Positions 1-6,996 of a stretch of DNA of 40,104 nt are shown here, one piece after another. The position numbers were made by a program, and so were the translations under genes. The notes below the pieces were generated by a model. The model made no database searches. It had not been told where the DNA came from and saw only the letters and a program-made list of their open reading frames with translations. This stretch comes from Clostridia bacterium (GTDB lineage Bacteria; Bacillota; Clostridia; Oscillospirales; CAG-272). Position 1 is the stretch's first letter. Each line of letters begins with the position of its first letter. The stretch lies in contig JAFQMP010000040.1 in assembly GCA_017396225.1 (NCBI GenBank), positions 1-40,104 on the forward strand. Direction: 5' to 3'.

Positions 1-39
1 CGCGTGCTGCTTGCCGATGGCAAAACCGATTTTGTCTAA
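1..39 (+). CDS. C-terminal end of an unidentified upstream gene (partial)
   Basis: Only the last twelve codons are present, reading RVLLADGKTDFV before a TAA stop at 37-39. The product cannot be identified from this fragment. That it is a real gene end is inferred from the rho-independent terminator that begins nine bases after the stop and from the same orientation as the following pseudouridine synthase gene. It belongs to the host chromosome, not to the prophage. Confidence 0.5.
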   Translation, partial: RVLLADGKTDFV

Positions 40-47
40 CATTTTTT

Positions 48-70
48 AATGCCCACCTTTGGTGGGCATT
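48..70 (+). terminator. Rho-independent terminator after the first gene
   Basis: A perfect 10-bp stem (AATGCCCACC, loop TTT, GGTGGGCATT) directly follows the stop of the preceding frame. The T-run is on the upstream side (TTTTTT at 42-47) and only weak on the downstream side, so it may act mainly in the minus direction or as a bidirectional element. Confidence 0.6.
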
Positions 71-114
71 ATCTTCACGTATTTTCACGAAAAATGTCGG
101 GAAAGGAGGGTAAG

Positions 115-1257
115 ATGCCTCAGATTTTATATGCCGATGCAGATATTCTTGTTGTGGTAAAGCCTGTGGGCCTGCTCTCTGAGGAAGCCCCTGAGGGCTC
201 GCTCCCCACGTTGCTTGCCACCGACTACGGCAGGCTCTATCCCGTCCACCGTCTTGACCGCGTTGTGGGCGGTGTCATGGTCTATGCGCGCAACGGTAAA
301 TCTGCCGCCGCACTTTCGCGCGCGGTCAGTGAAAACCGCCTGATCAAGCGCTATATCGCCGTGCTTGAGGGCAAGCCCGAAAGGGACGCGGATACCCTTT
401 CGGATTTGCTTTTCAAGGACGCAAGGCAGGGCAAGAGCTTTGTGGTGAAAACGCCGCGCAAGGGAGCAAGGGCGGCAGAGCTTTCCTATACCGTAACGGG
501 TGCTGCCGTTTATGGAGAAAAGCCCCTCACCCGTGTGGCCGTCACCCTCAAAACAGGGCGCTCGCACCAGATACGCGTGCAGTTTTCCTCACGCGGCACG
601 CCCCTTGTCGGGGACGGCAAATACGGCGCGCGTGTCAAGGCCGCATCGCCTGCTTTGTTTGCCGTCTGCCTGACCCTTCCGCACCCCAAGGACGGACGGG
701 AGCTGACCTTTGCGGCAAAGCCGCAGGGCTTCCCCTTTGACCTTTTTGCGCCCACCGAAACCGAGCGCAAATATCTCATCAAGATGCCCGATGTGTCGGC
801 GCTTGCCCGATTGCCCGACTGTCGTATTTTGTCAATGGAGCAGACCTACCTTTCGGCAGAGCAAGGGGAAACCCACCGCGTGCGATTGGTGCGCGAGGGT
901 GCTTCTGTTACTTATATTGAAACCACCAAGGTGCGTGTGAACGCGCTTTCTGCCGTGGAGCGTGAGAAGGAGATTTCCGCCGCGCGCTACGGGGAGCTGC
1001 TCGCCCTCGCAGACCCCACGCGTCATACCGTTATCAAAACACGCTATCGCGTGCCTGTGGGCGCGCGAGAGGCGGAGATTGACGTGTATCCCTTCTGGCA
1101 GGACAGGGCTGTTCTGGAAATAGAGCTTGCCGACGAGCGCGAAACGGTTTTCCTGCCCGACTTTGTTACGGTGCTGCGTGAGGTCACGACAGATTTCCGC
1201 TATAAAAACGTCAATCTGGCAAAATCCGTGCCAAACGACGAAATTTTTCAGTCATAG
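115..1257 (+). CDS. RluA-family pseudouridine synthase fused to a C-terminal CYTH domain
   Basis: Residues 1-210 are an RluA-type RNA pseudouridine synthase. The catalytic aspartate is D48 in the HRLD motif (45-48), followed by an unusual RVVGG instead of the common DTSG, and the second family signature GRSHQIRV is at 148-155. Residues 214-380 match a CYTH domain: the ExExK signature is at E215, E217 and K219, followed by YLI, and alternating charged strands end in a late ExE (LEIELADE). CYTH proteins (class IV adenylate cyclase, thiamine triphosphatase, inorganic triphosphatase) bind triphosphates in a tunnel with divalent metals. The ATG at 115 is chosen because GGAAAGGAGGG at 100-110 sits just before it; an ATG at 49 lacks such a site and falls in the terminator. 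The target uridine and the role of the CYTH part are unknown. Host gene. Confidence 0.85.
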   Translation: MPQILYADADILVVVKPVGLLSEEAPEGSLPTLLATDYGRLYPVHRLDRVVGGVMVYARNGKSAAALSRAVSENRLIKRYIAVLEGKPERDADTLSDLLFKDARQGKSFVVKTPRKGARAAELSYTVTGAAVYGEKPLTRVAVTLKTGRSHQIRVQFSSRGTPLVGDGKYGARVKAASPALFAVCLTLPHPKDGRELTFAAKPQGFPFDLFAPTETERKYLIKMPDVSALARLPDCRILSMEQTYLSAEQGETHRVRLVREGASVTYIETTKVRVNALSAVEREKEISAARYGELLALADPTRHTVIKTRYRVPVGAREAEIDVYPFWQDRAVLEIELADERETVFLPDFVTVLREVTTDFRYKNVNLAKSVPNDEIFQS

Positions 1258-1275
1258 GGAAGCGCAGAATTTGTT

Positions 1276-1360
1276 GGAATTACCCCTTCCGACAAAATCC
1301 GCGCCAAAGCGTAAAAAGGCTCGAAAATGGAAGGAATTGCCCCTTCCGACTGCTTCCGAC
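1276..1360. repeat. Direct repeats upstream of the S24 repressor promoter
   Basis: GGAATTRCCCCTTCCGAC occurs at 1276-1293 and again at 1333-1350, 57 bp apart, differing at one base. A third partial copy, CTTCCGAC, is at 1353-1360. Each long copy is an imperfect palindrome (GGAA...TTCC). They lie between the stop of the pseudouridine synthase gene and the -35 box at 1415, where an upstream regulator or the repressor itself could bind. Function is inferred only from position. Confidence 0.5.
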
Positions 1361-1414
1361 CTTTTCCTTTTCGGAAAATATTTCTGTTTTTGGAAAGAAA
1401 ATTCGCAAAACCTC

Positions 1415-1443
1415 TTTACAAAGCGGAAAAATCGTGCTATAAT
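1415..1443 (+). promoter_or_regulatory. Sigma-70 promoter of the LexA-like gene
   Basis: TTTACA at 1415-1420 and a perfect TATAAT at 1438-1443 are separated by exactly 17 bp. The start codon at 1475 is 31 bases past the -10 box, giving a short leader with AGGAG at 1461-1465. Confidence 0.85.
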
Positions 1444-1474
1444 GATGCCAAAGACGGAAAAGGAGTGCCTTTTT

Positions 1475-2272
1475 ATGGATTACATCAAGCGCATCAAGCA
1501 GATTAAAAGCGAAAAAAAGATGACGAATGAGGAGCTGGCGGAGAAAACGGGCATCGCCGTGGGTACACTCTCCAAGATTCTCGCAGGCATCAGTGAGTCG
1601 CCCAAGCTTTCCAATTTTGTCGCCATTTGTCAGGCACTCAACTGCTCACTCGACTACATTATGTATGGCATTGAGGAAAACCGCAACAACTACACGCTGG
1701 ACGAGAATGAGATTGCGCTGGTGGAGCAGTACCGCACGCTTGATGCGCGCGGTAAAAGCGCGGTGGACGCGCTCCTGTCACATGAAGCAAGCACGTCACC
1801 CACCGCGGCAAAAAAGCCTGCGGAGCGCCCGACCTTCTACCGCCCTGAGCCCTTGGCTGACCGCCTGGCTGCCGCGTATGCCGACAGCAAAAACGGCTTT
1901 TCGCGCCGCACGCTTCCGCTTTACGATTTGCCTGTTTCCGCAGGCACGGGCGTGATGCTCGATACCGATACCGCGGACGAGATTACCGTCAGCGACAACT
2001 CCCGCACCCGTGAGGCTGATTTTGCCCTGCGCATCAGCGGCAACTCGATGGAGCCCCGCTATCGCGACGGCGATATTCTGCTCGTACAGGAAGCCGATGC
2101 CGTGGAGTTTGGTGAGCTCGGTATTTTCCTGCTTGACGGCAACGGCTTTTTCAAGGTGTTCGGCGGTGACCGTCTGTATTCCCTCAATCCCGATTACGGT
2201 GATATTCTTTTGAAGGATTTTCAGGACGTCCGTGTCGCAGGTCGCGTCATCGGCAAGCTGAAAAAGAGATAA
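1475..2272 (+). CDS. LexA/CI-like repressor: XRE helix-turn-helix plus S24 autopeptidase
   Basis: A 265-residue transcription repressor of the LexA/lambda CI type. Residues 4-64 form an XRE helix-turn-helix, 70-140 a linker, and 147-265 an S24 peptidase fold. The putative self-cleavage bond is A156-G157 in the motif SAGTG. The catalytic serine is S191 in GNSMEP and the lysine is K227 in FFKVF, so the RecA-stimulated cleavage machinery looks intact. ATG 1475 is preferred over upstream in-frame ATGs because they lie before the promoter. The gene is transcribed alone between a consensus promoter and a terminator. It sits in host DNA over 1.4 kb outside the prophage end, so it is a chromosomal regulator rather than this phage's repressor. 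It could be the SOS repressor or a domesticated phage CI; the sequence does not decide. Confidence 0.85.
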   Translation: MDYIKRIKQIKSEKKMTNEELAEKTGIAVGTLSKILAGISESPKLSNFVAICQALNCSLDYIMYGIEENRNNYTLDENEIALVEQYRTLDARGKSAVDALLSHEASTSPTAAKKPAERPTFYRPEPLADRLAAAYADSKNGFSRRTLPLYDLPVSAGTGVMLDTDTADEITVSDNSRTREADFALRISGNSMEPRYRDGDILLVQEADAVEFGELGIFLLDGNGFFKVFGGDRLYSLNPDYGDILLKDFQDVRVAGRVIGKLKKR

Positions 2273-2279
2273 TCTACAT

Positions 2280-2314
2280 AAAAAAGGCACCGCCATGTAG
2301 GCGGTGCCTTTTTT
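2280..2314. terminator. Bidirectional terminator between the repressor gene and rsmA
   Basis: The hairpin AAAAAAGGCACCGCC / GGCGGTGCCTTTTTT with loop ATGTA has A/T runs on both sides, so it can stop transcription of the convergent genes at 2272 (plus) and 2317 (minus). Confidence 0.9.
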
Positions 2315-2316
2315 GG

Positions 2317-3186
2317 TTAATTCTCTGCGAGTTTGTCTGCAATCATATCGGCAAGGGTTAAAAATTCAGCCGTGGAAAGTCGCTCGCCGCGAATGTCGGC
2401 GCTGTGACCTGCGGCGACCACAATGTCGGTTAAAACGCTCTTGTCAAGCTCGGGAAAGCCTGCGGAGAGGGCATTCGGGAGTGTCTTGCGGCGCTGCTCG
2501 AAGGCGGCGCGGATTGTACGGAAGAAGATGCGCTCGTTCTTGGGCTGGTAGGGCTTTTCCTCGTGCAGGGTGATGCGCACCACGGCGGAATCAACCTTGG
2601 GCGGCGGCATAAACTGCCCTGCCGCAACGGTAAACAGCTTTTCTGCCACACCATAGTAATTGAGCACGGCGGTAATCGCGCCGTAGGCACCGCTGCCTGC
2701 CTTGGCAACAAGGCGGTCGGCAACCTCCTTCTGAATCATAATGGTGATATGACGGAAGGGAAGACCGCTTTCAAGGAGCTTCATCAGAATCGGTGTGGTA
2801 ATGTAATAGGGAAGATTGGCACAGACCGACACAGGACCCTCTGCAAAGGCGGGGGCAAGGAGTGCCGCAATATCCGCCTTCATCACGTCCTCGTTCACCA
2901 CGGTTACGTTGTCAAAGTCGCCTAACGTGTAGGCAAGGGCGGGAATCAGGCTTTTGTCAATTTCCAGCGCCAGCACCCTGCGGTGTCTTTCGGCAAGCTC
3001 GCGGGTCAGGGTTCCGATACCGGGGCCAATCTCCAAAATTGTGCCCTCCGCCGTGTCGGTGCACATTTCGGCAATATCCTCTACCACCAGCTTGTTGGTG
3101 AGGAAGTTCTGACCGAATTCCTTGCGGAAATGCAGCCCAAACGCCGTCATAATATTTTTCACTGTTTTCTGGTCACAAAGGTTCAT
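2317..3186 (-). CDS. rsmA: 16S rRNA (adenine1518/1519-N6) dimethyltransferase RsmA/KsgA
   Basis: The 289-residue protein is a class I SAM methyltransferase that dimethylates two adenines in the 3'-terminal helix 45 of 16S rRNA during small-subunit assembly. Visible signatures are the KsgA N-terminal motif FGQNFL (about residues 25-30), the SAM-binding glycine loop EIGPGIGTLT (about 52-61), the acidic end of strand 2 (ALEID) and the catalytic NLPYYI motif (about 124-129). Length is as expected for the family. A GAGGTAG sequence precedes the ATG. Loss of KsgA gives kasugamycin resistance in characterised bacteria. A typical single-copy chromosomal gene. Confidence 0.97.
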   Translation of the reverse strand: MNLCDQKTVKNIMTAFGLHFRKEFGQNFLTNKLVVEDIAEMCTDTAEGTILEIGPGIGTLTRELAERHRRVLALEIDKSLIPALAYTLGDFDNVTVVNEDVMKADIAALLAPAFAEGPVSVCANLPYYITTPILMKLLESGLPFRHITIMIQKEVADRLVAKAGSGAYGAITAVLNYYGVAEKLFTVAAGQFMPPPKVDSAVVRITLHEEKPYQPKNERIFFRTIRAAFEQRRKTLPNALSAGFPELDKSVLTDIVVAAGHSADIRGERLSTAEFLTLADMIADKLAEN

Positions 3187-3214
3187 CGTCTACCTCGGTT
3201 GTTTTGATAGAAAG

Positions 3215-3244
3215 ATTATAGCATAAGAGGAGGGGATTTGTCAA
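3215..3244 (-). promoter_or_regulatory. Promoter of rsmA
   Basis: On the minus strand a perfect TTGACA (complement of 3239-3244) and a perfect TATAAT (complement of 3215-3220) are 18 bp apart. A TG one base upstream of the -10 box gives an extended -10. The predicted leader is about 20-25 nt. Confidence 0.85.
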
Positions 3245-3282
3245 TGAAGGGTTTACATGATATCAAGTCGCAGGCAAGATAC

Positions 3283-3688
3283 ACGCTACGCGTGATGAGA
3301 TGCAAGGGCGGCGTTGCCACCCTTGATGATATACGCCGCACTTTGTGCGGCGATGATATACACGCTAACGCGTGATGATATGCCAAGCCTGCGGCTTGGA
3401 TAGAAAATAAAAAGCCACCCGATTGGGGAGCAAATCTTAAACACGAGAGATGTTCGCGCGTCTGCGCGAAAATTCGCACGCCCTGCGTCTGCTAAAAGCA
3501 TCACGCCGCAGGCGTGTATATCATTAATTCCGCGGGAATTGTATATCATCAACACGTAGTGTTGTATATCATCAAGCCGCAGGGGAATACACGCTAACGC
3601 GTGATGAGATATAGGGGCGGCGGCCGCCCCCCTGATGATATACGCCGCACTTTGTGCGGCGATGAGATACCAAGCCTGCGGCTTGGAT
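3283..3688. repeat. Tandem array of short hairpins joined by TGATGATATAC-like spacers
   Basis: At least eleven perfect or near-perfect inverted repeats occur in about 400 bp. They include CACGCTACGCGTG (3283), CGCCGCAC/GTGCGGCG (3334-3352 and again near 3642-3660), CACGCTAACGCGTG (3361 and 3590), CCAAGC/GCTTGG (3383 and 3670), CACGCC/GGCGTG (3502-3516), AATTCC/GGAATT (3526-3540) and CAACAC/GTGTTG (3550-3564). The spacers are variants of GATGATATA. Between 3509 and 3570 the spacer reads in the opposite orientation (TATATCATC), so three sub-arrays alternate in direction. The first and third sub-arrays carry the same hairpins in the same order. No long open frame is supported here. Such arrays resemble REP/BIME-type intergenic repeats. 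Confidence 0.85.
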
Positions 3689-3726
3689 AAAAAAACAACG
3701 GCTCCTGTAGGAGCCGTTGTTTTTTG
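3689..3726 (-). terminator. Displaced original terminator of tRNA-Val
   Basis: The stem AACAACGGCTCC / GGAGCCGTTGTT with loop TGTA is flanked by A and T runs and abuts the left attachment core. Before integration the tRNA-Val gene (minus strand) would have run straight into it, so it is most likely the original tRNA terminator, now 36 kb away from its gene. Confidence 0.75.
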
Positions 3727-3743
3727 GTGGAGACAGTTGGAAT
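3723..3743. other. attL: left attachment core
   Basis: This 21-bp sequence is identical to 39721-39741. It is the remnant of the original tRNA 3' end and contains the complement of the CCA terminus and part of the T arm. Identity stops at both edges (3722 T versus 39720 G; 3744 A versus 39742 C). Confidence 0.9.
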
Positions 3744-3751
3744 AGTGTTAG

Positions 3752-3849
3752 CAACAAAATATTGATAAAAAAGCAACCTTTTTACACTATATATTGTGGT
3801 TTTTGGGGAGTGTGGGTACATATTAGGTACAGAGGTGTGGTTTGGGTAC
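3752..3849. other. Candidate integrase arm-binding sites, left side
   Basis: Between attL and the end of int, (A/G)GGTAC occurs at 3814-3819, 3825-3830 (as TTAGGTAC) and 3844-3849. TTTAGGTAC is repeated near the other end (39574-39594), as expected for arm-type sites on both sides of an attP. CAACAAAATATTG at 3752-3764 is the inverted counterpart, with one mismatch, of 39632-39644. No gene lies in 3744-3861. Confidence 0.55.
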
Positions 3850-3861
3850 GGGAATCAGGTG

Positions 3862-4983
3862 TCAAAAAATGGTGGAGAGGGCCTTTCTGATGAGGTCTGT
3901 ATCGTCGGGCATAACGTGGGAATAGGTGTTGAGCGTCTGCTCAATATTGGTGTGGCCGAGCTGGCGGCTGACTGCTACGATAGATACTCCTTTCGATATC
4001 AGCAAGGATGCACAGGAGTGGCGCAGGTCGTGTATGCGTATTTCCTTGACGCCTGCTTTTTTGATGGCCGCTTTGAAGGTATGGTCTGTGGTGGACGTTG
4101 GCAGGGGACGGGTGCCGCCGAACACAAAAAGCTCAGGCGTCCAGGCATCTGCATATTCCTCCCTCTGCGCTTCCTTGTGTGCAAGCAGCTGTGTAAGGAG
4201 CATTGGTGGCACGGCGATTGTGCGGATACTGCCCTTGTTTTTCGGGGTGGTGACGGCATAGGTGCCGGACGTGGTTTTATTGGTGATGCTTTTGCTGATT
4301 TTGACGGTGGCGTTTTTCTTGCTTGATATCATGATATCATTCCACGTGATTGCCAGCCCCTCGCCGCGTCTGCATCCTGTGACGTACAAAAATGTGAAAT
4401 ACAGGTGATACACAGGGTTGGTGACGTGCTCGGCGAAGTGCTTAAATTCCTCGGGCGTCCACACCTGCATCTCCTTGGGCTGCTCGACGTTCCTTGGGCG
4501 GTCCACCTTGAGAATCGTATTGGTAACCTCAAAATATTTGACACCGTATTTATAGATGGAAGCGAGCGTACAGAAAATCCATTTTTTAGAGGAATAGCTG
4601 CGGTCAAGCCCCTCAATCCAGTCGGAGATGCTTTTGGCCGTGATTTCGCTCATTTTTTTGCCCGTGAAATAGGGCAACAGGGAATTGTTAATCTTGGCGC
4701 GGATATCGAGGTAAGAGGATTCCTTCACGCGTTTCTGCGTGAATTTCAGATAGTGCTCCAGCAGCTCGTCAAACAGCATGGAATCAGGAGAGGGCGTAGG
4801 GGCGGTGATGGCCGCCAGGGTGCGCTCACGCTCCTTGATATAATCCTCGTATCCGTATTGGGCTTCCTTTTTGGTTTTGAAGCCCGAGAGACGCTTATTG
4901 ATGGTGTTGCCGTCCTCGGCACAGGTTTCGCGGAAGCGGACAGACCACAAGCCGCTGCTTTTATTCTTTTCGTATGAGGGCAT
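3862..4983 (-). CDS. int: Tyrosine-family site-specific integrase
   Basis: The 373-residue recombinase catalyses phage integration and excision. Residues 1-60 form an arm-binding-type AP2-like N-terminus (GLWSVRFRE...), about 68-160 the SAM-like core-binding domain, and about 172-373 the catalytic domain. Catalytic residues are visible: R205 in TGCRRGE, a likely lysine near K250, H318 and R321 in HDLRH, H344 in LGH and the nucleophile Y354 in NTYSH. The gene ends 118 bp from the attL core and points towards it, the usual position. AAAGGAGCC precedes the ATG. It follows two membrane-protein genes on the same strand with a 14-bp gap and is probably cotranscribed with them. Confidence 0.95.
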   Translation of the reverse strand: MPSYEKNKSSGLWSVRFRETCAEDGNTINKRLSGFKTKKEAQYGYEDYIKERERTLAAITAPTPSPDSMLFDELLEHYLKFTQKRVKESSYLDIRAKINNSLLPYFTGKKMSEITAKSISDWIEGLDRSYSSKKWIFCTLASIYKYGVKYFEVTNTILKVDRPRNVEQPKEMQVWTPEEFKHFAEHVTNPVYHLYFTFLYVTGCRRGEGLAITWNDIMISSKKNATVKISKSITNKTTSGTYAVTTPKNKGSIRTIAVPPMLLTQLLAHKEAQREEYADAWTPELFVFGGTRPLPTSTTDHTFKAAIKKAGVKEIRIHDLRHSCASLLISKGVSIVAVSRQLGHTNIEQTLNTYSHVMPDDTDLIRKALSTIF

Positions 4984-4997
4984 AGTGGCTCCTTTCG

Positions 4998-5987
4998 TTA
5001 TTTGGGCGTGAGGCCCTTTACCTCTGCTTGGTCAATAATAATGGCGTCTACCTTTATGGCGAGCGCAATCATGTGTTTACAAGGCAACCGGCGCGTTTGA
5101 TAGTCCTTGCAGGTACAGGAAATCAGGGACGTTTGATACTCTTGATAAGATTTGTGGGAGATAACGGAGCACGTGACGCGGTATGGTGTGTGGTCCTTGT
5201 TTACCTTCAAATCTTTGAAAACAAGAGGCTCGGTGGTGGCACGCTTGGCGCGCTCCTTGTCGAGCGCAGAAGCAAATTGCGTTCGTTGGGTATCTGTAAA
5301 ATAATTCGGGTCGATATCCAAAAGCCAAGAGGGGGCTTGACTGCCGATTGGTGTGCTTGCTTTCGGCGAGAGTGCGGCGGATTTGCCGGAGGGCTGAGTC
5401 GGCGACTGTGACTGTGGAGAAACAGTAGGTTGTACCGCTGTCGGAGGGAAATGATTTTCGGAGCCGTGCGTGCGCGGCAAGGGCGGAGTTGCTTGCTTTG
5501 CAGTAGCGCTTTTGCCTTTGCCAGGCTCTTTCGGCAGAGAGGGGGGAGTGGTTGGCTTGGACTTTGCTGTGATTGGTGCCGAGGGAGCTTTGTGTGCTTC
5601 TTCGGCTTTTGTTGGGGGTGGTGTCAGAGGTTTTTGTTCGTTTTGCGGTGGTGCAAATGCTTCCTTTATCTTTTCAACAAGTGGTGAAATGATAAAAGCC
5701 CAAAGCAAAAACAGGCAAAACGGCCCGCCTACAATAGCCAGCGCTATCCAATCGGAGTTGTTACTTGATTTAGACTTGTTTGATGAACCCTCTTTGTTGC
5801 TGCCGGATGAGGAACCGGAACTGCTTGAATGATTAGAGTTAGGGGTGCCGTGATAATGATATTCTCCCGTGGAGTGGTCCCAATGACCGCCATACTGGTC
5901 TGTTCTTCCGGAGTGGGCAAGTATGGGGAGAATTAAAAGAGATAATAACAGGACGATGGTGAAAAGAATAAAGATTTTGCGCTTCAT
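4998..5987 (-). CDS. YHYH-motif membrane protein with a C-terminal SWIM zinc finger
   Basis: A 329-residue protein with an unusual make-up. Residues 1-25 are a strongly hydrophobic signal or anchor. Residues 26-49 carry the metal-binding-like YHYH pattern (HSGRTDQYGGH followed by TGEYHYHG). A Ser/Asn-rich stretch follows (52-77), then a membrane helix at about 79-103 and a long Pro/Ala/Lys-rich linker (about 110-225). Near the end is a SWIM-type zinc finger, CxCx9CxH, with C291, C293, C303 and H305. YHYH domains are usually outside the cell, SWIM domains are usually cytoplasmic nucleic-acid or protein binders, so the protein would link both faces of the membrane. Its place between int and a small membrane protein in the lysogeny block suggests expression in the lysogen, perhaps for exclusion or surface sensing; this is inference. 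No known homologue is recalled with this combination. Confidence 0.8.
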   Translation of the reverse strand: MKRKIFILFTIVLLLSLLILPILAHSGRTDQYGGHWDHSTGEYHYHGTPNSNHSSSSGSSSGSNKEGSSNKSKSSNNSDWIALAIVGGPFCLFLLWAFIISPLVEKIKEAFAPPQNEQKPLTPPPTKAEEAHKAPSAPITAKSKPTTPPSLPKEPGKGKSATAKQATPPLPRTHGSENHFPPTAVQPTVSPQSQSPTQPSGKSAALSPKASTPIGSQAPSWLLDIDPNYFTDTQRTQFASALDKERAKRATTEPLVFKDLKVNKDHTPYRVTCSVISHKSYQEYQTSLISCTCKDYQTRRLPCKHMIALAIKVDAIIIDQAEVKGLTPK

Positions 5988-5997
5988 AAATCTCGGT

Positions 5998-6324
5998 TTA
6001 GTTGTTTCGATTCAATAGGTCGGGCAGAGTGAAAAATGTGAAAAGAAACATAAAGATGTAATATACAATCGTATAGATAATACCAATCAGTGCTGCAGGA
6101 ATTATGCCGAGGAGAGGTATGGAGCCCACAAGCTTGCCCACGATGGTGATAGCTGTGAGGACAATGAACTCTGCCAAGGATACCGCTAAAAAGGGAATGG
6201 TGAAAAGCACTAAGTAAATGGTTTTGAGAACTAAATAGCCGTTGGATAAAGAGTGGATGCCAAAGAAGTATTTCATGCGACCTACAAAGGCGCCTGTCAA
6301 GGAATAGCCATCGGTGTTTGTCAT
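5998..6324 (-). CDS. Small membrane protein of the lysogeny block
   Basis: The 108-residue product has a hydrophilic N-terminus of about 28 residues and two long hydrophobic stretches (about 30-64 and 67-100) that probably form three to four membrane helices with a hairpin at G68-P70. The start at 6324 is chosen for the AAAGGAA site 7 bases upstream; in-frame ATGs at 6381 and 6444 have poor sites and would run into the divergent ImmA promoter region. It lies upstream of the YHYH gene with a 10-bp gap and was probably transcribed with it and int. No family is recognised. Prophage membrane proteins in this position are often superinfection-exclusion factors, but nothing in the sequence proves this. 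Confidence 0.7.
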   Translation of the reverse strand: MTNTDGYSLTGAFVGRMKYFFGIHSLSNGYLVLKTIYLVLFTIPFLAVSLAEFIVLTAITIVGKLVGSIPLLGIIPAALIGIIYTIVYYIFMFLFTFFTLPDLLNRNN

Positions 6325-6375
6325 AACAAAATTCCTTTCGCCCGAGAGGGCTTTTTTATTTCCAAAAATTCCTTG

Positions 6376-6404
6376 TTCCATACGCCACCGTCGTTTGGTA
6401 TGAT
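6376..6404 (+). promoter_or_regulatory. Possible promoter of the ImmA-like gene
   Basis: TATGAT at 6399-6404 has a weak -35 candidate TTCCAT at 6376-6381, 17 bp upstream. The start codon is 20 bases beyond the -10. The gene needs a rightward promoter here because its upstream neighbour is divergent, but the -35 is poor. Confidence 0.4.
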
Positions 6405-6423
6405 GAAAGACGGAGGTGATTGT

Positions 6424-6996
6424 ATGGATTACAAGGTATATCAAAAATCAAGAGATTTTGCGTGGAAAATTTTACTGCGAGAGGGTGTGCGTGAGCTGCC
6501 CGTCGATGTTGTGGCGCTCTGTCGTAAGCTCGGTGTGCGCGTGGTGTGGTATGACGGCGCCCGTGAGGGTGTTGGCGACGGCTTCAGCGTGATGATTAAC
6601 GGCAAGCCGCGAATCTGCATCGAGAGAGGGAAACCTGTGGGACGCACGCGCTTTACGATTGCCCACGAGCTGGGGCACGTGCTGCTCGGTCACGTGGGCC
6701 AATATCATTTGGTGAACCGTGAGCCGTCCTCGGCAGATAATGCGGTGGAGCAGGCAGCTAACACCTTTGCGGCGCGGCTGCTTGCCCCTGCGTGTGTACT
6801 ATGGGGATGTGGCGTGCGTTCTGCCGCTGAAATTGCCACGCTATGCGGCGTGAGCGACGTGGCGGCAGGGTACAGGTGGGCGCGTATGCAAATTCTCCTT
6901 GAGCGCGGAAAATTCTGCACGAGCCCTATTGAGCGTCTGGTGTATCACAAGTTTTCTGAATTCATACTTAATTATCGGCGTCGCCAAGGTCGGTGA
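6424..6996 (+). CDS. ImmA/IrrE-type HEXXH metalloprotease
   Basis: The 190-residue protein carries the zinc metalloprotease motif HELGH at 81-85, followed by VLLGH and a downstream glutamate-rich helix (VEQAANTFAARLL), the pattern of the ImmA/IrrE (DUF955) family. In ICEBs1 of Bacillus subtilis ImmA cleaves the XRE repressor ImmR and derepresses the element. Here the XRE repressor gene is the immediate convergent neighbour, overlapping by 29 bp, so this is the likely anti-repressor protease acting on it. ATG 6424 follows a strong GGAGGTGAT. There is no S24 domain in the phage repressor, which agrees with induction by a separate protease rather than autocleavage. Confidence 0.9.
   Translation: MDYKVYQKSRDFAWKILLREGVRELPVDVVALCRKLGVRVVWYDGAREGVGDGFSVMINGKPRICIERGKPVGRTRFTIAHELGHVLLGHVGQYHLVNREPSSADNAVEQAANTFAARLLAPACVLWGCGVRSAAEIATLCGVSDVAAGYRWARMQILLERGKFCTSPIERLVYHKFSEFILNYRRRQGR

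Noticed and set aside
3283-3688. CRISPR array at the hairpin region
   Set aside because: Repeats are short palindromes of different sequence with near-constant spacers, the reverse of a CRISPR arrangement, and no cas genes are present.
6331-6360. Terminator GCCC-GAGA-GGGC with T-run before ImmA-like gene
   Set aside because: Only four base pairs and no gene to terminate on that strand; more likely chance in a leader.
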